A stretch of DNA of 64,000 nt, taken from the NCBI GenBank assembly GCA_937967995.1, contig CALBTB010000010.1:248001-312000 (forward strand). The letters are read 5' to 3'. The notes under the pieces are model-generated. The model saw only the letters and a program-made list of their open reading frames with translations. It was not told the origin of the DNA and ran no database searches. Below are positions 9,077 through 18,545 of this stretch, in pieces. This DNA comes from an uncultured Gammaproteobacteria bacterium. GTDB lineage: Bacteria; Pseudomonadota; Gammaproteobacteria; UBA6429; Thiohalophilaceae. Position 1 is the stretch's first letter; the number at the start of each line of letters is the position of its first letter. The translations under genes were made by a program, and so were the position numbers.

Positions 9077-9470
9077 GCGTTTTCAACTCGACCACTTCGT
9101 TTAACCCCTTATTCATTTCGAACAGACGGCGCCCAAGTATGGCATGAATGGCGTCAAACGCCTTATGTATGATGATTAGTGCATGGGTGTGATAAGTACG
9201 CCGCTGGCAGTGCACCGGATCCTTTAAACCTCGACGATCGTGTCGCTTAAAATCAAGCCAGGCCACAATCGGTACATCATTCAAAGAACGGTCAACGATA
9301 ATCCAGGTATCCGGTTCGAGAATAAAATCCAGTGATCGTAAGCGTGGTAATTCGAGGCGTATCGGGGAACCCAGGCGTTTTAAGGCAAGACTGACCAGAT
9401 TAAAATCTTCGGCGCTGACGTCTGTTTCACGCGCGTCAAAAATTGGCAGGTTATCCAGTCGCGATCGCAT
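9042..9470 (-). CDS. Hypothetical protein, 142 residues
   Basis: I do not recognise this family. The protein is soluble, with mixed alpha/beta composition and no signal peptide or cysteine motif. A basic, His-rich stretch (residues about 70-95) is visible. The ATG is preceded by GAGGGA at good spacing on the minus strand. The gene is convergent with the Sel1-repeat gene and overlaps its end by 35 bases. The ribosome site and the lack of any better reading of this stretch are the grounds for calling it; a wrong call is possible. Confidence 0.55.
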   Translation of the reverse strand: MRSRLDNLPIFDARETDVSAEDFNLVSLALKRLGSPIRLELPRLRSLDFILEPDTWIIVDRSLNDVPIVAWLDFKRHDRRGLKDPVHCQRRTYHTHALIIIHKAFDAIHAILGRRLFEMNKGLNEVVELKTLTSRQKNPAGS

Positions 9471-9546
9471 GCATTCCCTCGTCGTAAAGACTGATATATT
9501 CAGTATGAAATATTTATTGAAAAAAGCAAATTAAAATGACAATTGA

Positions 9547-9574
9547 AAAAGCCGGTCAGTGACCGGCTTTTTTT
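9547..9574 (-). terminator. Terminator downstream of the multicopper oxidase
   Basis: A near-perfect palindrome, AAAAAGCCGGTCA / TGACCGGCTTTTTTT (centre 9559), has A- and T-tracts on both sides and can work in both directions. On the minus strand it directly follows the multicopper oxidase stop at 9592. Confidence 0.9.
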
Positions 9575-9591
9575 ATACCAGGAGTTAATGT

Positions 9592-11289
9592 TTATTCAAC
9601 AACCTGTATGAAACTCGTCATCCCCCGATTCGAATGTTCAAGAATATGGCAATGTAATAACCAGCCACCAGAAGTGGTTTCACCCGCGGTTTTACCAGAA
9701 GCAAAAATCTGGCCTTCGCGCCCGGTGTCATCAAATGTTATAGCCAGACGGGTCACACTGCGACTACGACCACGAACCATGCCGGTGCGACGTGGTAACA
9801 GGATGGTGTCCTTATTTTCGACCCGTGGTGCAGGTACGGTGTAATTATTTTCCGGTGTATCCATATCTATAAACTGTGTTTCGATATGTTGAAACATGAA
9901 GCCATGTAAATGGAAGTTGTGATCACCGCCGGTCATGTTATGGACTTCGATGATATAAGTTTCGTTTGGTCTGACAACGGGTGCATCTGCCGGAGTGACT
10001 TTGTCAAAAGGCAGCATCATGCCGTTTTTCATCTGCACGAAGAAGGTCACATCACCATCGGTATTGGCGGGTGTATGGCCGAACATGAACATGAGTTTTC
10101 CGGCACCAGTGATGTCAACGGGCTCAACTTCAGCCAGGTGTGCAGGTAATTCAAAATCGTGTTTATGGTGACCGCCTTTGAGTTTAAAGGTCATCATTGT
10201 CACAGGTGGCAGGTGACCATCATTATGTGCGTGACCGAACTGGATGTTACCATTCTCGTCATAATGCGCTGTGTGGCGTCCGCGTGCGATGTCATGCCAT
10301 TGCAGTGGGATCGTATCGCCTTTTTCACCATGTGGAATGAAAATCACGTCAGCCCGTTCACCCGGTGTCAGCAGGATGCCCTTGTTTGGATCCGGGTCAG
10401 ACATCATCATGTCCATTGCCATACCACCCATGTGACCACCACCATGACCGCCACCCATATGTTTCATACCGATGGGTTCTACATGAACGGGCTGTTCAAG
10501 TAATCCGGCATCACCACCAATGCGATATAACGTATGGTGTGGAATGGATACACGCATAAAACGGGAATTGGAGGTATTCACCAGGCGCAGACGTTGTGGC
10601 TTGCCCGGTTTGACTTTTACCGTCGGGTTGACCTCGCCATTGACCAGCAAGACATTACCTTCGCGTCCGTTGACCTGCATGGCGGCGTTGCCGAGCGGAT
10701 CAAGTGGAAACGGTGCGGCAATCGAGCCATCTTCATCGAGTAAAATGTCATCCAGCATCAGTACATGGGCTTTACGCGGCAGGTGCAAACGTTTGTCCTG
10801 TTTGCGATCACGTACAATCAAGGCACCATATAACCCTTTTTCAACCTGTTCGTTACTGCGAATGTGCGGGTGATACCAGAAAGTTGCAGCGCGAAGTAAT
10901 TTGAATTCATATCGAAAATAACCACCGGGTGGTACCGGATTCTGCGCGATAAAACTACCATCCATATTGGCCGGCAATTCCAGCCCATGCCAGTGAATAG
11001 TGGTCGGTTCAGGTAACTGGTTATAAAAATGGACAATCAGCGTATCGCCTAACCGGGCTTCGATCATCGGACCGGGCAGCATCCCGTTATACGACCAGAC
11101 AGTGGTAGCAGGCCCGTCGTCGTTGAACTGAACCTCGGATTCACCCGCGACGAGTACAACTTCAACAATGTCTTTTGCCGGATTGATATCCTCGGCTTTG
11201 TGTGGACTGAATTTGCGATCGGCCTGAGCCGTGGTGACAAGTGCCAGAAACAGCATGCTGAGCATGCCTTTGATGAAGGCGCTATTCAT
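9592..11289 (-). CDS. Periplasmic multicopper oxidase
   Basis: A 565-residue three-domain multicopper oxidase with an N-terminal signal peptide (about residues 1-23). Copper-ligand motifs are HWHG (99-102), WYHPH (138-142), a HxH motif in HNFHLHGF, and the C-terminal HCHILEH (546-552) with Met557 as probable axial type 1 ligand. A Met/His-rich insert (GMKHMGGGHGGGH onward, about residues 272-295) recalls the methionine-rich regions of CueO and CopA, which bind Cu(I). This supports cuprous oxidase activity in copper tolerance, though other substrates are possible. It is monocistronic, with its own terminator, and about 13 kb from the cus-like efflux genes. Confidence 0.88.
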   Translation of the reverse strand: MNSAFIKGMLSMLFLALVTTAQADRKFSPHKAEDINPAKDIVEVVLVAGESEVQFNDDGPATTVWSYNGMLPGPMIEARLGDTLIVHFYNQLPEPTTIHWHGLELPANMDGSFIAQNPVPPGGYFRYEFKLLRAATFWYHPHIRSNEQVEKGLYGALIVRDRKQDKRLHLPRKAHVLMLDDILLDEDGSIAAPFPLDPLGNAAMQVNGREGNVLLVNGEVNPTVKVKPGKPQRLRLVNTSNSRFMRVSIPHHTLYRIGGDAGLLEQPVHVEPIGMKHMGGGHGGGHMGGMAMDMMMSDPDPNKGILLTPGERADVIFIPHGEKGDTIPLQWHDIARGRHTAHYDENGNIQFGHAHNDGHLPPVTMMTFKLKGGHHKHDFELPAHLAEVEPVDITGAGKLMFMFGHTPANTDGDVTFFVQMKNGMMLPFDKVTPADAPVVRPNETYIIEVHNMTGGDHNFHLHGFMFQHIETQFIDMDTPENNYTVPAPRVENKDTILLPRRTGMVRGRSRSVTRLAITFDDTGREGQIFASGKTAGETTSGGWLLHCHILEHSNRGMTSFIQVVE

Positions 11290-11446
11290 GATGATTTTCC
11301 CCCTGTAATGCAGACGTTCTTTTAACCTTAATGCAATTGTTGATTTTACAGGAATAGAAATGTGATGAAAGCCACGGAATGTTACAGGTTATAAAAAAGT
11401 AAGCTTCCAGTGAGATTTTGCCCCGTATTGGTTAATTCGGGACCAG

Positions 11447-12457
11447 TTATTCGTCCCTGAAGAGCGCGCTGGTGACCAGATTCGGAGTGGGGCAGCCCTG
11501 CCGGCAGGAACTGATATTGGTCAGCGTGGTGGCGGCGATATTACTCAGCGCTTCGTGGGTGAAAAAGCCCTGGTGCCCGGTGACCAGTACATTGGGAAAG
11601 GTCAACAGCCGTTCAAATACATCGTCCTGTATGACCTGTTCGGAAAGATCATGAAAAAACAAATCACCTTCCTGCTCATAAACATCCAGGCCAAGATAGC
11701 CAATTTTGCCGGATTTCAGGCCATCGATGGTAGCGCGTGTATCGATGACCGCACCGCGACTGGTATTAATAATCATGACGCCATCCTGCATTTGCCGAAT
11801 GCTGTCCTGATTGATCAGGTGATGCGTTTGTGGTGTGAGTGGGCAATGTAAGGAAATAATTCTGGATTCCTGAAAAAGTGTACTGGCGTCAACATACTTA
11901 ACACCTGAATCGATCAAATCGTTGTCAGGCTGGGGATCGCTGGCCAGAATGCGGCAACCAAACCCAAGCAGGATATTTGCCGTGACCTTGCCGATAGCAC
12001 CGGTGCCAATTATGCCAACGGTCTTTCCGTGCATGTCAAAACCCAGCAACTTGTTTAATGAAAAGTTACCTTCCCTGACACGTGCATAGGCACGATGAAT
12101 TTTTCGATTAAGCGAAAGCATCATGCCGACAGCGTGTTCGGCAACGGCATAGGGCGAATAGTGCGGAACACGAACAACATTAATATGTAATTCATCTGCT
12201 GCCTGTATGTCGACATTGTTGAACCCGGCACAACGTAGCGCCACAAGATGAATACCCTGTTGTTTGAGGGCTTCAAGTACCTGTCGGTCGACAGTATCGT
12301 TGACAAAAACACATACCGCGTCAACATCACTGCAAAGTGAAACCGTGTCCCGGTTAAGGGCTACCTCAAAGAACACCAGTTCATAATCGAAATCCGTATT
12401 GGCCCGGTTGAAGAAAGTCGCGTCATAAGGTTTGGTGCTGAAGAACCCGATTTTCAT
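11447..12457 (-). CDS. ldhA: D-2-hydroxyacid dehydrogenase, D-lactate dehydrogenase-like
   Basis: A 336-residue NAD-dependent D-isomer 2-hydroxyacid dehydrogenase. The dinucleotide motif GTGAIG is at residues 151-156. The catalytic triad expected for the family is present as Arg234 (in NTSRGAVID), Glu263 and His295 (in GHQGFFTHEAL). The conserved FHDLS and TGHQGFFT blocks match fermentative LdhA, which reduces pyruvate to D-lactate. Its start overlaps the stop of the upstream DsrE-like gene by 4 bases (ATGA), so the two are translationally coupled. The symbol is assigned by similarity and a related 2-ketoacid could be the real substrate. Confidence 0.85.
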   Translation of the reverse strand: MKIGFFSTKPYDATFFNRANTDFDYELVFFEVALNRDTVSLCSDVDAVCVFVNDTVDRQVLEALKQQGIHLVALRCAGFNNVDIQAADELHINVVRVPHYSPYAVAEHAVGMMLSLNRKIHRAYARVREGNFSLNKLLGFDMHGKTVGIIGTGAIGKVTANILLGFGCRILASDPQPDNDLIDSGVKYVDASTLFQESRIISLHCPLTPQTHHLINQDSIRQMQDGVMIINTSRGAVIDTRATIDGLKSGKIGYLGLDVYEQEGDLFFHDLSEQVIQDDVFERLLTFPNVLVTGHQGFFTHEALSNIAATTLTNISSCRQGCPTPNLVTSALFRDE

Positions 12458-12960
12458 CGAATTTCTTCAATGGCGAATTTCTTTTCCATTATATTGGGGG
12501 CAATAACGGCATAACCCTGTTGTTGCCAGTGAACCAGCTCTGGAATGGCCGATGGTACGATCTGGACGAACTCCTGGAAATCAGATTGCCGGTAACCATA
12601 ATCACCGGCCGCCAGACCGCAGATTTTGAATTCAACACCCAGTTGCGCGTAGTAGCGCATGCGCTCCACAGCCTCTTTATATTTCTGGTAATTATGTTTT
12701 ACCAGCGTGACGATTTCGGTGCCATGCACGATCACTACTATCTTCATGAATTCCGGGGCATAGCCGTAGGGTTCTTCCGACAGCGGGTTAATCAGGGAAC
12801 GAATCCAGTACAGTGCTGAATGAATTTTCTGTGGATCATCAAAGTAAAAATCAAAAACAACCTTGGGTTCCTGATAAGGTGTCTGAACAAATTTGGCTTT
12901 TTCAGCAGCAGCAACAGCTTGTGAACAGAACAGAACGAGCGAAAATAAGAATAGGCGCAT
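12454..12960 (-). CDS. Periplasmic DsrE/DsrF-like protein
   Basis: A 168-residue secreted protein with a signal peptide (residues 1-19) and a DsrE-like sulfurtransferase fold. The strands KVVFDFYF and KIVVIVHG are followed by the GVEFKICG segment with Cys114 at the position of the DsrE-family cysteine. I chose the ATG at 12960 rather than 12972 because GGAG lies 6 bases upstream and the signal sequence then starts directly. It overlaps ldhA by 4 bases. Secreted DsrE-like proteins are poorly understood; a role in persulfide handling or redox sensing is inference. Two further DsrE-like domains occur near 58.3-60.3 kb. Confidence 0.75.
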   Translation of the reverse strand: MRLFLFSLVLFCSQAVAAAEKAKFVQTPYQEPKVVFDFYFDDPQKIHSALYWIRSLINPLSEEPYGYAPEFMKIVVIVHGTEIVTLVKHNYQKYKEAVERMRYYAQLGVEFKICGLAAGDYGYRQSDFQEFVQIVPSAIPELVHWQQQGYAVIAPNIMEKKFAIEEIR

Positions 12961-13107
12961 GATCAACTCCATGACAAGGTTCAGCCGGACATGCTTCTAG
13001 TATAAACCAGTTATACTCGAACGTGTCTGAGTCCAGTTAAATAAAAGTTGATAACCCGAGGAAGATTGCCTGTTAAAATCAGGCGGGTACCTGGACTTGC
13101 AACGTTG

Positions 13108-13716
13108 TCAGTGATCCTGCTCCGCTTTACCGTGTGCGTCCAGAATCGTCTTCGTCATAATGCGATCGGTATAGGCCATGGCGATGGCGGAGAGTATGAA
13201 AGTAAGGTGAATAACGACCTGCCATTTAACATTGACCTGACTGGCGGCGACCATCTGCTCTGCCAGTTGCGGTACGATATCAGGTGGAATCGTTACGTTC
13301 TTGACTTCGATAAATGTTTTAAGCAGGTGAATCGATGAGATACCGATCAGCGCCATGGAGAGTTTGATCTTCATGGTTGCGGCATTGACATGCGATAACC
13401 ACTCAGGCTGGTCAGGGTGCTCTTTCAGGTTTAGCCGGGAGACGAAGGTCTCGTAACCACCGATAATCACCATGATCAGTAGGTTGGCGATCATCACGAC
13501 ATCGATCAGGCCCAGCACGATGAGCATGATCTCGGTCTCGCCTATCTCACGCACCCCCATGATTAAATGGCTGAGTTCAATCATGAAATGATAGACATAG
13601 ACACCCTGTGCCAGGATCAGGCCAAGATACAGTGGTGCCTGCAGCCAGCGGCTCCAGAAAATCAACTGGCTCATCATGCCAAGTGAGGCGTTACGGATAC
13701 TTGTCGAATTACTCAC
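13108..13716 (-). CDS. YqhA-type (UPF0114) inner membrane protein
   Basis: A 202-residue integral membrane protein of the YqhA/TIGR00645 family. Four hydrophobic segments lie at about residues 24-46, 62-85, 115-135 and 165-185. The conserved GGYETFVSRL block follows the second. The family has no established biochemical function. It is a single gene between the DsrE-ldhA pair and a methyltransferase, all on the minus strand, with over 100 bases to its neighbour downstream. Confidence 0.85.
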   Translation of the reverse strand: MSNSTSIRNASLGMMSQLIFWSRWLQAPLYLGLILAQGVYVYHFMIELSHLIMGVREIGETEIMLIVLGLIDVVMIANLLIMVIIGGYETFVSRLNLKEHPDQPEWLSHVNAATMKIKLSMALIGISSIHLLKTFIEVKNVTIPPDIVPQLAEQMVAASQVNVKWQVVIHLTFILSAIAMAYTDRIMTKTILDAHGKAEQDH

Positions 13717-13760
13717 CTTGATATTTCCCCTGCAAAATAAACAACATAAAACGGCGGCTA

Positions 13761-14363
13761 TTATAGTTCGTCAGCCTGACGGATCGCCATGGCCACGGTG
13801 TAATTTTTTCCCTGTTTGAGCTTGCTATAGTTGCCAAATTGCTGTTTGAACACCCGCTTTATATAGTCGCGCAAACCATTAATTGTGACGACATAAATAC
13901 GGCCACCCGGGTTAAGTTGCTGGTAAGCATCATAAAAAAACAGGGTCATCAGTTCGTTACCCACCTTGGCCGGAATGTTTGAGGCAACTACATCGAAGTG
14001 ATTTTTACGAATGGCGCCAAATCCATTACTGACTATGGCTCGGGCGTTACCGATGTGATTGAGCTCAATATTTTTTTGACTGTACTCAACGGCAATGATG
14101 TCCTTGTCGACCAGTGTGGTTGTGCCGTGCGGAGCAAGCATCGCCAGCGTCAGGCCTATTGGTCCATAACCGCAACCCAGGTCCAGGCAGTCATCGTGTT
14201 CCCCGACTTCGACATAGTCGAGTAACATTCTGCTGCCTTCATCGATTTCACGTGGCGAGAACAGACCCCAGGTAGTATGAAACGTCAGTGGAAAACCGCG
14301 CAGTGTTTCCTGAAGCACGATGTCCTTGCGTAACTGAGTAATGTGACCGGGTTCAGTAGTCAT
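13761..14363 (-). CDS. Class I SAM-dependent methyltransferase, MTS/RsmC-like
   Basis: A 200-residue methyltransferase with the SAM-binding motif LDLGCGYG at residues 60-67 and an acidic residue closing the next strand (LVDKD). The position where RsmC-type rRNA guanine methyltransferases have NPPF reads NIPA (129-132), so the target base is uncertain. The length fits the small methyltransferase (MTS) domain without the extra N-terminal domain of E. coli RsmC. The start lies 24 bases from the divergent DUF805 gene, so the two promoters must overlap the coding ends. RNA methylation is the most likely role. Confidence 0.8.
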   Translation of the reverse strand: MTTEPGHITQLRKDIVLQETLRGFPLTFHTTWGLFSPREIDEGSRMLLDYVEVGEHDDCLDLGCGYGPIGLTLAMLAPHGTTTLVDKDIIAVEYSQKNIELNHIGNARAIVSNGFGAIRKNHFDVVASNIPAKVGNELMTLFFYDAYQQLNPGGRIYVVTINGLRDYIKRVFKQQFGNYSKLKQGKNYTVAMAIRQADEL

Positions 14364-14387
14364 AATCTGCTAGACTATACCCTGATT

Positions 14388-14963
14388 ATGAAACGTATAG
14401 AACCCACGATCAGTCACCTGGACAGTATGGAACTGGATGTTCGGGATGTTCGCCGTAATCCCTATGCGACGCCAGAGACGACCCAACTGGAGCAGACATC
14501 CGGGCTGGTGAGTGAACCAACCTGGTTCGGGTTTCGCGGTCGTCTTTCACTGTTGCGTTACTGGCCGTTGATGATTCTGTTTGTCTATTACGCCCCCGTT
14601 CTGGCTGGCCTGGTTTACAATCAGTACTCGACACTTATCGACTGGCAGCATACTATTGCGTTTGCCAGTATGGTATTGATTTTTTATGTGATTGGCCTGT
14701 CGTTAATCATTCGTCGTCTGCATGATGCAAATGCCAGCGGCTGGTGGTCCCTGTTGTTCTTCGTGCCTGTACTGGCGTATTTTTTTCCGTTTATGGTTGG
14801 ATTCATACCGGGCACGAAAGGAGATAACCGCTTCGGCCTGCCCAATGTTCAGCAGCACATAGTGAGCAAAGTATTTAGCTGGTTAATGATCCTGTCTCTT
14901 GGTGTTGCTATACCGTATGCCTATATCTATTTAACCAGATTACAGGCATTCTCGTTTCTTTGA
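14388..14963 (+). CDS. DUF805 membrane protein
   Basis: A 191-residue protein with a soluble N-terminus of about 55 residues followed by four hydrophobic segments. The W-x-x-F-x-G-R-x-S-R/L-x-x-Y-W signature and the IRRLHDANASGWWSLL block are diagnostic of DUF805 (YhaH-like) proteins. I chose ATG 14388, which avoids overlap with the divergent methyltransferase; an upstream in-frame start at 14343 and a downstream one at 14427 exist. No function is established for the family. It converges with the adaptor gene that ends 9 bases away. Confidence 0.75.
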   Translation: MKRIEPTISHLDSMELDVRDVRRNPYATPETTQLEQTSGLVSEPTWFGFRGRLSLLRYWPLMILFVYYAPVLAGLVYNQYSTLIDWQHTIAFASMVLIFYVIGLSLIIRRLHDANASGWWSLLFFVPVLAYFFPFMVGFIPGTKGDNRFGLPNVQQHIVSKVFSWLMILSLGVAIPYAYIYLTRLQAFSFL

Positions 14964-14971
14964 TTAATCAG

Positions 14972-16174
14972 CTATTCACGCGGACGAACGCGCGTACCTT
15001 CCTGAATAAGATCATCCGGATGGATGATAACGGTGTCCTCTTTTTCCAGGCCGCTCAACAGGCGGGCCTGAAAACCATTCCGTTCGCCAATATTAACAGG
15101 CACTCGGGTTGCGACTCCCTGCCTGATGGCAAACACCATCCAGTTACCATTTTCCCGAAACAGCGCGCTGGTCGGAACCTGTAGTACATTATCCTGTTGC
15201 CACAAAATAAAACTGGCTTCGACCCGGTAGCCGTCACCCAGTCGGGCCCATTCATCGTGTGGACTGACAAAGTCTGCAATGATCAAAACACGTTGTTCTT
15301 CGACACCTAGTGCGGAAATTTTAGTGAAGCCGACAGGCTCAACAGTGCGAACACGGCCTTCGAGTGAGTGATCACCACCCCAACGGTTGAACAGGACCCG
15401 GCTGCCCGGCATGATGCGAACGGCATCTTCTGACAGCACATCTATTTCCACTTCCAGACGTGTCGTATCACCGATTTCAAGTAACGGCTGGCCCGGTGTC
15501 ACGACCCCTTCGCATTCATGGTGCACACGTAACACACGGCCATTAATTGGCGACTTGATTGGCACAAATTCACTGGCTTTCGTGTCTTTACTACCGGCTG
15601 TATAGGCGAGTGCGGTTTGTGCTGCGGCCAGTTCATAACGTGCCACTTCTACAGCAAAATCCGCCGAGCGTTGTGCGGCTGTAGTGCTTTGTGCCTGGCT
15701 ACGTGCCCTGTCAAGTGACTCGCGCGGTGCTGCGCCGGCTTTGATCAGGCGATCAATACGTTTTAGTTCTGTTTTTGCGTACTCCGCATCTGCCTTGGCG
15801 GCATTGGCACGTTCCTGTGCTGCACGTAATGCAGATTTAGCTGCTGCGACCTTGGCTTCCGCTTCGGCACGGCTGCGGGGGTCAAGTATCGCGGACTGCA
15901 TGGGTTCGAGCTTGAGCAGTACCTGCTCCTGCTTTACATCGTCACCAACATTCAGATCATGCCGGCAGGTAACACCGGGAACCGGCGCAGAGACCACATA
16001 TCGATCTATTACGCGTGTCTTGCCTTCCTCATCAATTGTCAGTGTTAACGGGGCTTCAGTCACCTTGGCGGTATTGACCAGTACTGGTTTTGGCCAGAAG
16101 CCATAGACGAGCAGGACCAGGATAATGGCAACCGGGATTGCCGTTTTAAGTATGCGTTTTGTAGTAATTGGCAC
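14972..16174 (-). CDS. HlyD/MacA-family periplasmic adaptor of an ABC exporter
   Basis: A 400-residue membrane fusion protein. One N-terminal membrane anchor (about residues 10-28) is followed by a lipoyl-like half, an alpha-helical coiled-coil hairpin rich in Ala, Lys and Glu (about 100-200) and a beta-barrel domain. This is the organisation of MacA/HlyD adaptors that connect an inner-membrane pump to the outer membrane. It is the third gene of a minus-strand operon after the ATPase and permease, with 4 bases to the permease stop. The cargo is not evident. Confidence 0.85.
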   Translation of the reverse strand: MPITTKRILKTAIPVAIILVLLVYGFWPKPVLVNTAKVTEAPLTLTIDEEGKTRVIDRYVVSAPVPGVTCRHDLNVGDDVKQEQVLLKLEPMQSAILDPRSRAEAEAKVAAAKSALRAAQERANAAKADAEYAKTELKRIDRLIKAGAAPRESLDRARSQAQSTTAAQRSADFAVEVARYELAAAQTALAYTAGSKDTKASEFVPIKSPINGRVLRVHHECEGVVTPGQPLLEIGDTTRLEVEIDVLSEDAVRIMPGSRVLFNRWGGDHSLEGRVRTVEPVGFTKISALGVEEQRVLIIADFVSPHDEWARLGDGYRVEASFILWQQDNVLQVPTSALFRENGNWMVFAIRQGVATRVPVNIGERNGFQARLLSGLEKEDTVIIHPDDLIQEGTRVRPRE

Positions 16175-16178
16175 GATG

Positions 16179-18545
16179 TTATTCCTTTGTCTTGAGTACG
16201 GCGACCAGATCCAGGCGCGAAATTTTTTGCCATATGAATAAACTGGAGATCAGCGTCGAAACAATAATAACCAGCGCAGCATAAGTATAATTGGCTGATT
16301 CGATAATCAGGGGTACACGGTACAGATCGGATTGCAGGTTAAGTATCAGTAGATAGCACAGCGCATAACCCGCAAAAAATCCGATCGGCACGGCCAGTAC
16401 TGTCAGTAACAGTAATTCACCTATCAGAATGTAACCAACTTCATGTCGAGTAAAACCTAAAACACGCAGGCTGGCCAGTTCCCGGCTGCGTTCAGCCAGT
16501 GAAATGCGGGCATTATTATAAACAACTCCGAAAGCGATAACGCCACCGAGCAGGGTGGCAATAAAGGTAAAAAACAGTACCGACTCTGCAACAATCTCGT
16601 AAAAATTCCTGACCGTAATTTGCCGTACATTGGTCGCCACGACCTTGGGCATTTCCTGTAAATGCCGGTAAACCTCGTTGAGAAATGCCATGTCAACGCT
16701 CATCGATACGCTGTTGATAGCATTACCTTCTTTCATGAAACGATTCAGCGCGCGGCGTTCCATGTAGGCTGACGTGCCAAGGTATTCTTTTGCGAGACTG
16801 TATACCTGAATTGTCCTGACCGGCCTGCTACCTTCCAGTACCTCGACCTGCAAGGTATCACCGGGCGAGACATTCAGTAGTTTCCCAAGATAGTCTGTCA
16901 GTACGATTCCGTTGTCAGGGATTTTCACATCGCGTAATTGTTCATCAAGAATCCGGCGTAGCCGACTGTCGGCCGGTAACCCGGTAATACTGGTTCGATA
17001 ATCCAGATGACCATTGCGAAACCGGACCGGCACCGAACGCGTACCCTCGACGATATTAATACCTGCCAGGTTATCCAGCGAATAGACGGCATGATAGGAG
17101 GTCGTTTCGGACAGTGTGACGGACAGATCTTCCTGCTGGCTAAGCCTGAACTGAATATTCACCATGTAGTCGATAGCCCCTTTCTGAAAATTACCGACGA
17201 CCATGACACCACAGGCCAGCGCGATCCCCAGCACCGATAAAAACGATTTCACCGGTTTACGTTCGATATTGCGCAGAATCATACGTGTGGGTTGTGATAG
17301 CGCAGATTGCAAACCAAATTTTTCGATGATCGTTTGCCGGTAAAGGGGAGGCGGTTCAGGTTGCATGGCCTGCGCCGGTGGTAACATGGATGCGTGTCGA
17401 ATTGATCGAAACGTGCCTAATAACGACAGCCCAAAACTGATCAGCGTTGCCAGAATTATGGTCGATGGCTTGATGATGTAATGCAGGTAGGGCAGTTTGT
17501 AGAATTCGATATACAGCTCGCTGAGGTTGAACCCCAGCCAGGCACCCAGTCCGATGCCGCACAACACACCGATACCGGTAATGATGGAAACCAGTTTTGC
17601 ATAGTGTATGCCGACGTCCAGGTTGCTGTAACCAAACGCCTTAAGGTTGGCAATTTCTTCGCGTTGCAGGCTGATTAACCTCGCCATCACGATATTCAGC
17701 AGGAAAGCCGCCACACCAAAAAATATGATCGGAAAAATTGTGGCCGTCGTTTTCAGTTGCTTCAGTTCTTCTTCCAGGAAGTGGTGTGATAACTGGATGT
17801 CACGCCCATATGCACCCTGACCGCCATACGGGTTTAACAGGTTATCCAGTTTTGTAATGATGATATCTTCATTGACCTGTGAGGATGTTGTTATGACCAC
17901 GTCGTTGAATGCGCTTTGCATATCGTAAACAGTGCTGAGTGGTGTTTTCGCCATCCATAAAATGGCAAAGCGCTTGAAGTCCGGCATCAGTGCGCCCGGC
18001 GCGATCTGGTAAATATATTCCGGCGATAGTGCCATGCCGACGATACGCAGTTTCTTGCGCTTGCCATTAATAATGGCATGAATATGATCGCCTGTTTCCA
18101 GGCGATGTGCGAGTGCAAACGATTCGGAAACTATGACTTCATCATCTTTACGCGGGTCAATGTAGCGGCCCTTACGCAGATATAACCGGTTGATACTGGC
18201 ATGACCCAGATCGGGTATGGAAACCAGTTGGCCGGTTATCGGGTCATCAAAACCCGACACAATCACATTGACACCGGCAACCACGCGCGTTTCAACCGCA
18301 TTGATACCTTCAATGTCGACAATGCGTTCAGCCAGTTTTTGCGGTGCGCGTTTGAGACTGATAAACAGGTTTGCAAAGTTGTTGGTCTGGTAGTATGCCT
18401 GCCGGGTCTGGAACAGCGAATCGAGGGTGCTGAGTGACATGATAAAGAGTCCGACACCACTCATGATCACCAGAATGATCGCAACGGCCTGACCACGCAT
18501 GCTCCATAATTCACGAAACAGCTTGGTGTCGATGGTTTTGATCAT
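16179..18545 (-). CDS. ABC transporter permease, FtsX/MacB-like, two core domains
   Basis: A 788-residue permease with an N-terminal transmembrane helix (about 17-40), a periplasmic domain, three helices at about 260-380, and a second FtsX-like unit ending in three helices near the C-terminus. This eight- to ten-helix layout with two periplasmic domains is that of the larger FtsX-family permeases (YbbP/LolC class). Its start overlaps the ATPase stop by one base, giving translational coupling. With an HlyD-type adaptor next door, export across the envelope is more likely than lipoprotein release. Confidence 0.88.
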   Translation of the reverse strand: MIKTIDTKLFRELWSMRGQAVAIILVIMSGVGLFIMSLSTLDSLFQTRQAYYQTNNFANLFISLKRAPQKLAERIVDIEGINAVETRVVAGVNVIVSGFDDPITGQLVSIPDLGHASINRLYLRKGRYIDPRKDDEVIVSESFALAHRLETGDHIHAIINGKRKKLRIVGMALSPEYIYQIAPGALMPDFKRFAILWMAKTPLSTVYDMQSAFNDVVITTSSQVNEDIIITKLDNLLNPYGGQGAYGRDIQLSHHFLEEELKQLKTTATIFPIIFFGVAAFLLNIVMARLISLQREEIANLKAFGYSNLDVGIHYAKLVSIITGIGVLCGIGLGAWLGFNLSELYIEFYKLPYLHYIIKPSTIILATLISFGLSLLGTFRSIRHASMLPPAQAMQPEPPPLYRQTIIEKFGLQSALSQPTRMILRNIERKPVKSFLSVLGIALACGVMVVGNFQKGAIDYMVNIQFRLSQQEDLSVTLSETTSYHAVYSLDNLAGINIVEGTRSVPVRFRNGHLDYRTSITGLPADSRLRRILDEQLRDVKIPDNGIVLTDYLGKLLNVSPGDTLQVEVLEGSRPVRTIQVYSLAKEYLGTSAYMERRALNRFMKEGNAINSVSMSVDMAFLNEVYRHLQEMPKVVATNVRQITVRNFYEIVAESVLFFTFIATLLGGVIAFGVVYNNARISLAERSRELASLRVLGFTRHEVGYILIGELLLLTVLAVPIGFFAGYALCYLLILNLQSDLYRVPLIIESANYTYAALVIIVSTLISSLFIWQKISRLDLVAVLKTKE

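Noticed and set aside
14343..14387. Upstream in-frame start for the DUF805 gene
   Set aside because: It would overlap the divergent methyltransferase coding region and adds residues outside the conserved domain.
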